From Solimonas sp041659605 (lineage in GTDB: Bacteria > Pseudomonadota > Gammaproteobacteria > Nevskiales > Nevskiaceae): 64,000 bases of DNA. The notes beneath the pieces are model-generated. The model ran no database searches and was not told the DNA's origin. It worked only from the letters and a program-made list of their open reading frames with translations. The stretch is from positions 1 to 64,000 of the forward strand of contig JBAZXW010000009.1 of the NCBI GenBank assembly GCA_041659605.1, written 5' to 3'. Positions 1 to 8,336 of this stretch are shown in pieces. The position numbers and the translations under genes are program-made. Position 1 is the first letter of the stretch; each line of letters starts with the position of its first letter.

Positions 1-135
1 GTGGTGACGCGACACCTGCGTGCCCGGCAGCTGGATCTCGTTGTCGGGTGCGCGGCCGATGCGCACGCTACCCGCATACAGATTGCGTCTGAAGCGGAAG
101 GTGCCGGCGGCGTTTCTGACCGAGATGACCCACAT
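1..135 (-). CDS. FHA-domain protein, N-terminal fragment (runs off left edge)
   Basis: Forty-five codons are visible, starting at an ATG on the minus strand at 135; an in-frame TAG lies five codons upstream, so no earlier start is possible. The protein begins MWVISV and reaches VRIGRAPDNEIQLPGTQVSR at residues 24-43. This is the hallmark of a forkhead-associated domain: the strand with GR..(D)NDI/NEI followed by the SRHH phosphothreonine-binding loop. FHA domains bind phosphothreonine peptides, often in kinase/phosphatase signalling or type VI secretion control. The rest of the gene is outside the window, so the fused domains and partner are unknown. It is divergent from the diguanylate cyclase at 276. 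Confidence 0.8.
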   Translation of the reverse strand, partial: MWVISVRNAAGTFRFRRNLYAGSVRIGRAPDNEIQLPGTQVSRHH

Positions 136-275
136 CGCCCGTGTGTCCTACGTGAACCTGCATCGCAGGGTAGCAAATGCCCGCGGGGCGGTCGCGGCTC
201 GCCCAAGCCACTGCAGCTGTGGCAAATTGAGCCACCGGCGACTGTGGGCATAGGGGCGCCCTTACAGCAGCGGCC

Positions 276-1751
276 ATGACGCGGAAGAATCTCAGCCAGG
301 TGTTCCATGTGGTCGCGGCGACGCTGGTCTGGCTGCTGCTGACGGTCGTCGCGACCTATCTGGTGGGGCTGCAACGGACCGCCGATCGGGTCGCCCAGCG
401 CGATCAGACGCTGCTCTACGCCGCCACCTTGCGGGCCCGGATCGAGAGCGAGCTCAGTTCGACGGCCTTCCTGGCACAGGGCCTGGTGGCCTACATCAAT
501 GCGCGGGGTCCGCTCGACGATGCGAGTGTCCAGCGCGCGCTGTCGGAACTGTATCGGTCCGGCAAGTACATCCGCAGCATCGGCATCGCGCCGGACAACC
601 GCATCGCGCATATCTATCCCTTGTCGGGCAACGAACAGGCGATCGGCCTGGCCTATCGGGATGTGCCGGAGCAGTGGCCGGCAGTCCGCCGGGCGATGGA
701 GACGCGCGCGGCGGTGCTGGCAGGTCCGGTCGATCTGGTGCAGGGCGGGCAGGCGTTGATCAACCGCTCGCCGGTGTTCGTCGGCGACGAGTACTGGGGT
801 GTGGTCAGCGTGTCGATCGACTTCGGGTCCTTTCTGCGCGCCGTCGGGCTGCAGGACGCCGAATCGCATGTGCAGATCGCGCTGCGCGGCAAGGACGGCC
901 TGGGCGAGCGGGGCGCGCTGATCGCCGGCGATCCGGCGGTTTTCGACGCATCGCCGATCCGCATGGTGCTGGCGATTCCCGGCGGCAGCTGGGAACTCGC
1001 GGCGGCGCCGGCCGGCGGTTGGGACGGGCGGGCGCTGCACAGCGCGCTGCTGCCCTACGTCTCCTACGGCGGCGCGTTCATGCTGGCGGCGCTGCTGTGG
1101 CTGGCCTTGCGCGAGCGCAGCAACGTCCGCAATGCGCGCACCGAGCTGCAACAGCTGATCGAGCAGCTCGGTGCGGCCAATCATGAACTGGAGCGACTTT
1201 CGGAAACCGATCCCCTGACCGGGCTGCCGAACCGGCGCGGGCTCGACGAGGTTCTCACTCTGGAGTGGCGGCGCTGCCGGCGCCTGTTCGAACCAATCGC
1301 GCTGCTGATGATCGACATCGACCAGTTCAAGGCCTACAACGACGCGCACGGACATCTGAAGGGCGATCAGTGCCTGCAGCAGGTCAGTGGCGTCCTGCAA
1401 AGCACCGCGAGCCGGGCCGGCGAGTTCGTCGCGCGCTACGGTGGCGAGGAGTTCGTGATGGTGCTGCCCGGCACCAACCGCGATGCGGCTGCCCTGCAGG
1501 CGGAGCGGGTGCGCGCCGCGGTCGAAGGCGCGGCCATCGCGCACGGCCATTCGGCGGTGTCGCCGTACGTGACGATCAGCATCGGCGTCGCGACGCGCTC
1601 ATCGAACTCAACGATCTCGCTCGAAGGGCTGCGCGAAGCGGCCGATTCCGCGCTCTACGAGGCCAAGCACCTCGGGCGTAATCGCGTCTGCGTTGCGCCG
1701 CTCAATGGCACGCATCCCGCGGCGGCTCAGGCGTCGAACAGCACGACCTGA
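276..1751 (+). CDS. membrane-bound diguanylate cyclase with CHASE-like sensor and GGDEF domain
   Basis: Predicted to make cyclic di-GMP from two GTP. A transmembrane helix (about residues 12-31), a roughly 220-residue periplasmic region resembling CHASE sensors, a second helix (about 259-278), a short coiled coil (about 284-308) and a GGDEF domain (about 309-475) are visible. The active-site signature is RYGGEEF (387-393), so the catalytic residues are intact. The inhibitory I-site position five residues upstream reads RAGE rather than RxxD, so product inhibition may be weakened. The 3' end overlaps the convergent alcohol dehydrogenase by 25 bp. The start ATG has no strong ribosome-binding site, but no better start fits the helix. 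The stimulus is unknown. Confidence 0.88.
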   Translation: MTRKNLSQVFHVVAATLVWLLLTVVATYLVGLQRTADRVAQRDQTLLYAATLRARIESELSSTAFLAQGLVAYINARGPLDDASVQRALSELYRSGKYIRSIGIAPDNRIAHIYPLSGNEQAIGLAYRDVPEQWPAVRRAMETRAAVLAGPVDLVQGGQALINRSPVFVGDEYWGVVSVSIDFGSFLRAVGLQDAESHVQIALRGKDGLGERGALIAGDPAVFDASPIRMVLAIPGGSWELAAAPAGGWDGRALHSALLPYVSYGGAFMLAALLWLALRERSNVRNARTELQQLIEQLGAANHELERLSETDPLTGLPNRRGLDEVLTLEWRRCRRLFEPIALLMIDIDQFKAYNDAHGHLKGDQCLQQVSGVLQSTASRAGEFVARYGGEEFVMVLPGTNRDAAALQAERVRAAVEGAAIAHGHSAVSPYVTISIGVATRSSNSTISLEGLREAADSALYEAKHLGRNRVCVAPLNGTHPAAAQASNSTT

Positions 1752-2860
1752 CGCACCGCTTCGCCCTGCGCGAGGCGATCGAAGGCGCCGTTGATCTCGT
1801 CCAGCCGCAGCGTGTGCGTCAGCAGCTTGTCGACCGGCAGGCGCCCGGACCGGTACAGCGCGATGTAGCGCGGCAGGTCGCGCGTCGGTACCGCCGAGCC
1901 CATATACGAACCCTTCACGGTCCGTTCTTCGGTGACGAGGCTGACGGCGGAAATCGCAAATTGTTTGCTCGGATGCGGCAGGCCCACGGTCACCGTCGTG
2001 CCGCCGCGGCGCGTGGCGGCGTAGGCCTGGGCCAGCGCGGCTTCCGATCCGGCGGTTTCGATCGCGTAGGCGGCACCGCCGCGCGTGTACTCGCGTATCG
2101 CCGCCACCGAGTCGGCGCCGCTCGCCAGCACGGTGCGCGTGGCGCCCAGGCGCTCCGCCAGTTCGAGCTTGGCCGGCAGCACGTCGACGGCGATGATCGG
2201 ATCGGCGCCGGCGGCGACCGCGCCGAGCAGCGCGGCGAGGCCGACGCCGCCCATGCCGAAGATCGCGACGCTTTCGCCCGGTCCGACGCGCGCCGTGTTG
2301 ACGACGGCGCCGACGCCGGTCATCACCGCGCAGCCGAACAGGGCCGCGATCCGCGGCGGCAGTTCGGGATCGACGCGCACGGCCGAGCGCGCCGACACCA
2401 CCGCGTATTCGGCGAAGGCCGACACGCCCAGATGGTGATTCAGTTCGCCGCCGTCGGCCGCATGCCAGCGACGCGCGCCGGACAGCAGCGTGCCGGCGAC
2501 GTTGGCCTTCGCCCCGGGTTCGCACAGCGCGGCGCGGCCGGTCGCGCAGAAGTCGCAGTGGCCGCAACTGGGGACGAAAGCAAACACCACCGCGTCGCCG
2601 CGCGCGAAACCCCGCGTGTCCGCGCCGGTCTCGACGACTTCGCCCGCAGCCTCGTGACCGAGCACCATCGGCATCACGCGCGGGCGCGAGCCGTCGATCA
2701 CCGACAGGTCGGAGTGACACAGGCCTGCCGCGCGCACTTTCACCAGCAGCTCGCCGGGTCCGGGCGGATCGAGTTCGACTTCGTCGATGCGCAGCGGCAG
2801 CGAGCGTGAATACGGCGCCGGCAGACCCATCTGCCGGAGAACGGCGGCGCGGACATTCAT
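1727..2860 (-). CDS. zinc-dependent alcohol dehydrogenase (class III-like MDR family)
   Basis: A 377-residue medium-chain dehydrogenase. Catalytic-zinc ligands are seen in GLCHSD and GHEAAGE near the N terminus and the Cys of GCAVMTG; the structural-zinc cluster is CGHCDFC...C. The NAD-binding Rossmann motif is GMGGVGL. Such enzymes oxidise alcohols (or reduce aldehydes) with NAD(P). The ATG at 2860 overlaps the stop of the upstream thioesterase by 4 bp (ATGA), so the two are translationally coupled. Together with the acyl-CoA ligase transcribed away on the other strand this suggests fatty alcohol/aldehyde/acid interconversion, but the substrate cannot be read from the sequence. A longer upstream reading frame exists but lies over the thioesterase. 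Confidence 0.9.
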   Translation of the reverse strand: MNVRAAVLRQMGLPAPYSRSLPLRIDEVELDPPGPGELLVKVRAAGLCHSDLSVIDGSRPRVMPMVLGHEAAGEVVETGADTRGFARGDAVVFAFVPSCGHCDFCATGRAALCEPGAKANVAGTLLSGARRWHAADGGELNHHLGVSAFAEYAVVSARSAVRVDPELPPRIAALFGCAVMTGVGAVVNTARVGPGESVAIFGMGGVGLAALLGAVAAGADPIIAVDVLPAKLELAERLGATRTVLASGADSVAAIREYTRGGAAYAIETAGSEAALAQAYAATRRGGTTVTVGLPHPSKQFAISAVSLVTEERTVKGSYMGSAVPTRDLPRYIALYRSGRLPVDKLLTHTLRLDEINGAFDRLAQGEAVRQVVLFDA

Positions 2861-3315
2861 GGCAGGGTCTCGGTTTGCGCGCGCTGCAGTCGTTCCAGCG
2901 CGGAACGTAGCGCGTCGGGAATCGCGTGTGGGCGGCGTGTGCCACGGTCGACGAAGACGTGCACGAACCAGCCTTCTGCCGCCGGCGTGTCGGCGCCTTC
3001 GCGGAACAGGCCGATTTCGTAGCGCACGCTGGAGCGCCCCAGGTGCACCACGCTCAGGCCGGCATCGACGGCGTCCGGAAACGCCAGCGCGTCGAGGAAA
3101 CGGCAATGCGATTCCGCGCACAGGCCGATCATCGGCCCGCCGTGGATGTCGAGACCGCCGTCGCGGATCAGGTAGGCGTTGATCACGGTGTCGAAGTAGC
3201 TGTAGTACTCGACGTTGTTGACATGGCCGTAGACGTCGTTGTCCTTCCAGCGCGTGCTGATGCGCTGGAAGTGCGGGTAAGCGCCGCGCGGCGCGGGGGC
3301 GGATGTTGAAGTCAT
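2857..3315 (-). CDS. acyl-CoA thioesterase, hotdog fold (4HBT/YbgC-like)
   Basis: A 152-residue single hotdog domain with the family's opening signature: RWKDNDVYGHVNNVEYYSYF at about residues 21-40, where the Asp and the HVNN segment form the active site of 4-hydroxybenzoyl-CoA thioesterase-like enzymes. It would hydrolyse an acyl-CoA to the free acid. It is the first gene of a two-gene operon with the zinc alcohol dehydrogenase, overlapping it by 4 bp. It is divergent from the acyl-CoA ligase at 3409, so the 93-bp gap holds both promoters. The acyl chain used is unknown. Confidence 0.87.
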   Translation of the reverse strand: MTSTSAPAPRGAYPHFQRISTRWKDNDVYGHVNNVEYYSYFDTVINAYLIRDGGLDIHGGPMIGLCAESHCRFLDALAFPDAVDAGLSVVHLGRSSVRYEIGLFREGADTPAAEGWFVHVFVDRGTRRPHAIPDALRSALERLQRAQTETLP

Positions 3316-3408
3316 GGTTTGATCTTATGACCGTTACCTGCCTGCTGCATACGGCGCCGGGATCGCACACAATCCGAACCCGCCGAATAACCGAGAGGAG
3401 AGCAGACA

Positions 3409-5076
3409 ATGGCGAGCTTCGTTCCCGGCCAGATGATGGAGGCACCGCTGCTGGTGTCGTCGCTGCTGGTGCACGCGGAGTCCTATCACGGCGACACCGA
3501 GATCGTGTCGCGAACCGTGGAAGGCCCCAGCGCCGACAACGGCGGCGCGATCCGGAGAGGGTTGCATCGCTACACCTACGCGCAGGCCGCGCGCCGCAGC
3601 CGCCAGCTCGCGAACGCGCTCAAGCGCCTGGGCGTGCAGCCCGGCGAGCGCGTCGCGACGCTGGCCTGGAACGGCTACCGCCACTTCGAGCTGTACTACG
3701 CGGTGTCGGGCTCCGGTGCGATCATGCACACGGTCAATCCGCGCCTGTTCGCCGAGCAGATCGCGTGGATCGTCAACGACGCGCGGGACAAGGTGCTGTG
3801 CTTCGATCTGAGCTTCGCGCCGCTGATCGAGGCCATTGCGTCGAAGTGCCCGACGGTCAAGCACTGGGTGGCGATGACCGATCGCGCGCACCTGCCGTCG
3901 CAGAAGATTCCGAACCTGATCTGCTACGAGGACTGGGTCGAGGCCGAGTCCGACCAGTACGCCTGGCCCGAGTTCGACGAGAGAAGTGCCTGCACGCTGT
4001 GCTACACCTCGGGCACGACCGGCAATCCCAAGGGCGTGCTGTACTCGCACCGCTCGATGATGCTGCACACGCTGGCCGGCGCGGTGCCGGACGTGTTCGG
4101 CCTGTCGGCGCGCGACTGCATCCTGCCGGTCGTGCCGATGTTCCACGTCAACGCCTGGGCGATTCCGTATGCGGCGCCGATGGTCGGCGCCAAGCTGGTG
4201 TTCCCCGGCGCGGCGCTCGACGGCGCCAGCCTGCATGAGCTGTTCGAGACCGAGGGTGTGACCTTCTCCGCCGGCGTGCCGACGGTCTGGCAGGGCCTGC
4301 TGACGCACCTGCAGACCAACAAGCTGCGGCTGACGACGCTGCGGCGCTGCGTGATCGGCGGCTCGGCCTGTCCGCCGGCGCTGATGCAGACCTTCGAGCG
4401 CGACTACGGCGTCAAGATCCACCATGCCTGGGGCATGACCGAGATGTCGCCGCTGGGCACCTTCAACAATCTCAAGATCAAGCACCTGAACCTGCCCAAG
4501 GAAGAGCAGTTCGCGATCGAGACCAAGCAGGGCCGGCCGCCGTTCGGCGTGCAACTCAAGATCGTCGACGCCGACGGCCGCGAGTTGCCGCGCGACGGCA
4601 AGGCCTTTGGCGACCTCCTGGTCAAGGGGCACTGGATCGTCGACCGCTACTACCGCCTCGACCAGACCCCGTTGCAGGACGGCTGGTTCCCGACCGGCGA
4701 CGTCGGCACGCTCGACGCCGACGGCTTCCTGCAGATCACCGACCGCTCCAAGGACGTGATCAAGTCCGGCGGCGAGTGGATCAGCTCGATCGACCTCGAA
4801 AACGTCGCCTGCGCGCATCCGGCGGTCGCGCAGGCCGCGGCGATCGCCGCCCATCACCCGAAGTGGGACGAGCGGCCGCTGCTGGTGGTCGTGAAGAAGC
4901 CTGGCCAGGAGGTGACGCGCGACCAGATCCTGGCGCTGTTTCCCGGCAAGGTTGCGAAATGGTGGATTCCGGACGACGTCGTCTTCGTCAACGAGCTGCC
5001 GATGACCGCGACCGGCAAGATCTCCAAGCTGCGCCTGCGCGAACAGCTCAAGGACTACAAGCTTCCGACCGTCTGA
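3409..5076 (+). CDS. medium/long-chain fatty acyl-CoA ligase (AMP-binding family)
   Basis: A 555-residue adenylate-forming enzyme that would activate a carboxylic acid with ATP and join it to CoA. The P-loop-like A3 motif YTSGTTGNPKGVLYSH is at about residues 202-217, the A5 motif HHAWGMTE at about 342-349, and GWFPTGDVGTLDADG with the hinge DRSKDVIKSGGEW follow; the C-terminal catalytic lysine motif TATGKISKL is present. Length and motif order match the FadD-like/medium-chain ligases. AGGAG lies just before the ATG. Divergent from the thioesterase/dehydrogenase pair, it probably feeds beta-oxidation. Chain-length preference cannot be assigned. Confidence 0.92.
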   Translation: MASFVPGQMMEAPLLVSSLLVHAESYHGDTEIVSRTVEGPSADNGGAIRRGLHRYTYAQAARRSRQLANALKRLGVQPGERVATLAWNGYRHFELYYAVSGSGAIMHTVNPRLFAEQIAWIVNDARDKVLCFDLSFAPLIEAIASKCPTVKHWVAMTDRAHLPSQKIPNLICYEDWVEAESDQYAWPEFDERSACTLCYTSGTTGNPKGVLYSHRSMMLHTLAGAVPDVFGLSARDCILPVVPMFHVNAWAIPYAAPMVGAKLVFPGAALDGASLHELFETEGVTFSAGVPTVWQGLLTHLQTNKLRLTTLRRCVIGGSACPPALMQTFERDYGVKIHHAWGMTEMSPLGTFNNLKIKHLNLPKEEQFAIETKQGRPPFGVQLKIVDADGRELPRDGKAFGDLLVKGHWIVDRYYRLDQTPLQDGWFPTGDVGTLDADGFLQITDRSKDVIKSGGEWISSIDLENVACAHPAVAQAAAIAAHHPKWDERPLLVVVKKPGQEVTRDQILALFPGKVAKWWIPDDVVFVNELPMTATGKISKLRLREQLKDYKLPTV

Positions 5077-5081
5077 GAGAA

Positions 5082-5105
5082 GTAGCCCGGGCGCAGCCCG
5101 GGGGA
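5082..5105. repeat. short GTAGCCCGGG REP-like palindrome
   Basis: GTAGCCCGGGCGCAGCCCGG lies six bases after the acyl-CoA ligase stop. The same GTAGCCCGG core, in a longer inverted pair, occurs at 36725-36786. Repeats of this kind are common in gammaproteobacterial intergenic space. It may act as an mRNA 3' end stabiliser, but there is no T-run to call it a terminator. Confidence 0.6.
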
Positions 5106-5143
5106 TCAGCGCCGAGTGGGTTACGGAGTCTGCCGGGCCCGCC

Positions 5144-5506
5144 CTACAGGATCAGGTAGGCCGCGACCGCAAGTCCGAGCAGACCGGTGACGATGGTCGT
5201 CATCGGTGCCAACGAGACCCAGTAGCCGGCCGGGATTTCGCCCGGCTGCAGGCCGCGCAGCACGCGCCGATGCTGCAAGGTCGCCAGCAGCGCCAGTACC
5301 GCGCCGGCGGCAATGAAGGCCAGGCCGAGCAGGTACGCGGCCGGCGATTCGACGCCGACGGCTGCCTGCGCGTTGAGGAAGCGCACGAACAGCGCGAAGC
5401 GTTCGATCAGGAAGCCGAAGGCCATCAGCGTCAGGCAGGTGCGCTGCCAGGCCAGCAGCGTGCGTTCGGCGGCAAACAGCACTCGGGGATCCCTGAGGTC
5501 TGACAT
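5144..5506 (-). CDS. DUF202 family inner-membrane protein
   Basis: A 120-residue protein with the DUF202 signature FAAERTLLAWQRTCLTLMAF near the N terminus and three predicted membrane helices (about residues 20-38, 55-75 and 95-118). The function of this family (YidH-like) is not established. It is the last gene of a minus-strand run with the RND exporter (31-bp gap) and the LolA-like protein, which suggests an envelope role, but the link is positional only. Confidence 0.8.
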   Translation of the reverse strand: MSDLRDPRVLFAAERTLLAWQRTCLTLMAFGFLIERFALFVRFLNAQAAVGVESPAAYLLGLAFIAAGAVLALLATLQHRRVLRGLQPGEIPAGYWVSLAPMTTIVTGLLGLAVAAYLIL

Positions 5507-5537
5507 CGGCAGTACTCCCGCTGCGGGATGAGGTTTC

Positions 5538-8309
5538 TCACCCGGTTTGATGGGCCTGCGATGCGCGGCGTTCGGCCTGCAGGCGGTTCAAGTTGAGGAA
5601 GACGCGCGAGGCGACGCGCGGGTACTGACGGCAGATGCGCTCCTGGTCGGCGTCGTCGAAGCGCAGCAGCCGCGCACTCGTCAGCGTGTCGACGTTCGCG
5701 GTGCGGCGCTGGCCGAAGTAACCGATCTCGCCGACGACCGCGCCGCGCGTGAGTCGGCTGATGACCTGCCTGCTGCCTTCGCGCTCAATCCAGACCTCGA
5801 GTGTGCCGTCGACGACGACATAGATGTCGCCCGCCGGATCGCCCGGTTTGTCCGCGCCGCAGGGTTCGCCTTCGGTCATCAGGCGCGTGCCGGACGGCAC
5901 CGTCCGCAGGTTGGCCATCAGTGCGAACACGCGCGCCTGGCGCGGGCTCAGGCCCTGCAGCAGCGGGATCGTGCGCTGCACGTCGTCGCCCAGGTTCACG
6001 CGCAGGCTGTCCCACAGCGTGACGATGCGCACGCCGCTCATGAATGCGGGCGTGACGAAGATGTCCACCAGCCATGCCGCGAACAGTGTCAGCGCGGCGA
6101 GCCAGCCGAACACGACCTGGTTGTGCAGGTCGCCGAGGACCAGGACGACGAAGCCCACGCCGAGAATCGCCTTGGTCAGCGTGATCGGGCGCAGCACCGC
6201 GCGCAGCGCGACGACGGCGCCCTGCGTTTCCGAGGCGCGGCGGCGTGCGGCGTCGCCGAAGCGGGCGAGGTAGTGGATGGTGTCGTCGATGGCGAGGCCG
6301 AGCACCAGGCACTCGACCAGGCTGGTCGTCGCGTTGAGCGTGATGCCGCCCAAACCCAGTGCGCCGAAGTAAATGGCGGTCTGCAGCAGTGTCGGCAGGC
6401 TTACCAGCAGGCCAACGCGCCAGGACGTGAACTGCAGCGCGAGGCAGGCATAGATCAGCAGCAGCGCCAGCGCGATGCTCTGCAGCTGGCCACTGGTGGC
6501 GGCGTTGACCGATTCGGTGATGATCGCGGCGTCGCCGGCGATGCGCGCTTCGAGCGGCGCTGGCAGTGTCGCCAGCTCGGTGCGCAGGCGATCGAGCAGA
6601 TCGGCGACTTCGTGGGTCTGATCCGCCGTCAGGCGCACCCGGATCAGGGTCGCGGAGCGGTCCGCGTTGAGCAGCTGCCGCAGCGCCGCACTGTCGCCGA
6701 AGAACAGCAGCTGCTCCGCGCGCGCCGCGGAGTCCGGCAGCCGCATCGCCGGATCGTGGCCCAGCGTGCGGCTGAGCACGCGCAGGTGATCGACCATGCC
6801 GGTGACGCCGCCGACCTCGGGTTGCTGCACGAGCCATTGCTGCAACCGGTCGAGGGCGGTAACGACCTCGGGCTGGGCGAGCACGCCGGGCGTGTAGCCG
6901 TCGACCAGGATCGTCAGCGGCGTGACCCCGCCGAGTGCGCGGTTGACGGCCTCGTAGTCGATGCGCACGCGGGCATCGGGTTCGAATACGCCGATGAACT
7001 GATCGCCGATGCGGATGCGCGTCGAAAGGCCGACGGAAACGGCCAGCACGATCACCGCCGTCACCAGGATTGCCTTGCGGTTGCGGACGTCGAAGCCGCC
7101 CAGGTAGCTCGCGAGCCGGCCAAAGCCGTCGACACTGCGCACGCGGCGGCGCCTGGTCACGACCGCGTAGGCCAGCGCCGCCGGCACCAGGCTCAGCGCC
7201 AGCGCCGCGGCGAGCACGACGCCCAGCACCGACAGCAGCGCGAACTCGCGGATCGCCGGCAGATCGCTGATGCCGAGCGCCGCGAGTCCGACCGCGGTGG
7301 TGAACGCGGTCAACGCGACCGGTGCGGCGATCTGCCGCATCAGATGGCGGATGCGCTCCGCGCGCGGTGCGCCCGGCTTTTCGTCAACGAGCGCCTCGAA
7401 TTCAGAAATGACGTGTGCGCAATACGCCAGGCTCATTGTCGCCACCAGCGTCGGCACCAGGCTCGTGACCAGGTTCAGCGGACGACCCAGCACGGCGAAG
7501 GCCGCGAGCGTGCCGAGCAACGCGACCGCCAGCGTCAGCAGCGGCAGCACGACGCCGCGCAGGCTGCGGAACGCGAACGCCAGCAGGGTGATAACCAGCA
7601 CGGCGATGGCGGGGACGACCCAGTGCAGCTGCTGCAGCACTGCGGCGCCGGTCGCGGCGCGCAGCACCGGACCGCCGGTGACATGCACCTCAAGGCCGGG
7701 CCCCGCGGCGGCGTCGGCGGCGCGTACGATGCTGGCCGGCAGGTCCAGCGCCGCGCGCGCCTCGTCGCTGCCGTCCTCGAGTTCGACGACGATCGCCGCG
7801 GCGCGATCGTCGGTCGACACCAGATGGCCGTGGACGAGCGGATTGGCACGGGCCGCGGCGCGCAGTCGTTCGAGCGCGGTGCCGTCCGCCGGCGCACGGG
7901 CGTCGTAGCTCGCGAACTCGAGCCGCTCGCCGCTGGCGGCGGGTAGCGACACTGTCGTCAGCGATTGCACGCGGGCGACGCCGGGCAGGTCGAACAGATC
8001 CCGCGACAACCGGTGGATGCGCCGCAGCGTGTCGGCGCGGAACACGTCGTCGTTGCGGACGACGACGATCACCTGCTCACGCGCGCCGAAACGGCGCCGG
8101 ACCTCGGCATCGTTCTGCTGCGCGGGAATGCCCGGAACGATCAGCGCATCGAGCGACGGGTCGATGCGCAGCCGCCAGCCGTTCCCGGCCGGGTCGCGCA
8201 GCAGCGCGAGCGCAACAAGACTTGTCGCCGCGACGCCCAGCAGCACCAGCCAGGGCCGGTCGGCGACCAGCCGGGTCCAGCGGGAGGCGTTGGCGCCGCG
8301 CCGGGCCAC
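5538..8309 (-). CDS. RND-superfamily exporter (MMPL/HAE3 type) with C-terminal cyclic-nucleotide-binding domain
   Basis: A 923-residue protein. A first helix near residues 18-36, a large periplasmic loop, a helix bundle (about 225-400), a second periplasmic loop and a second bundle (about 610-765) give the duplicated RND architecture of lipid/hydrophobe exporters. Residues from about 779 to the end form a cyclic-nucleotide-binding domain: the beta-roll GDIYVVVDGTLEVWI, then GEIGYFGQRRTANV, which keeps the Glu and the Arg-Thr-Ala of a phosphate-binding cassette. Start is GTG at 8309. It follows the LolA-like gene by 27 bp; that pairing is usual for exporters moving lipids to the outer membrane. 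The appended domain is less usual and suggests gating by cAMP or c-di-GMP (inference). Confidence 0.88.
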   Translation of the reverse strand: MARRGANASRWTRLVADRPWLVLLGVAATSLVALALLRDPAGNGWRLRIDPSLDALIVPGIPAQQNDAEVRRRFGAREQVIVVVRNDDVFRADTLRRIHRLSRDLFDLPGVARVQSLTTVSLPAASGERLEFASYDARAPADGTALERLRAAARANPLVHGHLVSTDDRAAAIVVELEDGSDEARAALDLPASIVRAADAAAGPGLEVHVTGGPVLRAATGAAVLQQLHWVVPAIAVLVITLLAFAFRSLRGVVLPLLTLAVALLGTLAAFAVLGRPLNLVTSLVPTLVATMSLAYCAHVISEFEALVDEKPGAPRAERIRHLMRQIAAPVALTAFTTAVGLAALGISDLPAIREFALLSVLGVVLAAALALSLVPAALAYAVVTRRRRVRSVDGFGRLASYLGGFDVRNRKAILVTAVIVLAVSVGLSTRIRIGDQFIGVFEPDARVRIDYEAVNRALGGVTPLTILVDGYTPGVLAQPEVVTALDRLQQWLVQQPEVGGVTGMVDHLRVLSRTLGHDPAMRLPDSAARAEQLLFFGDSAALRQLLNADRSATLIRVRLTADQTHEVADLLDRLRTELATLPAPLEARIAGDAAIITESVNAATSGQLQSIALALLLIYACLALQFTSWRVGLLVSLPTLLQTAIYFGALGLGGITLNATTSLVECLVLGLAIDDTIHYLARFGDAARRRASETQGAVVALRAVLRPITLTKAILGVGFVVLVLGDLHNQVVFGWLAALTLFAAWLVDIFVTPAFMSGVRIVTLWDSLRVNLGDDVQRTIPLLQGLSPRQARVFALMANLRTVPSGTRLMTEGEPCGADKPGDPAGDIYVVVDGTLEVWIEREGSRQVISRLTRGAVVGEIGYFGQRRTANVDTLTSARLLRFDDADQERICRQYPRVASRVFLNLNRLQAERRASQAHQTG

Positions 8310-8336
8310 CGCGTCCGGACCCTCGGTAGCGCCTGT

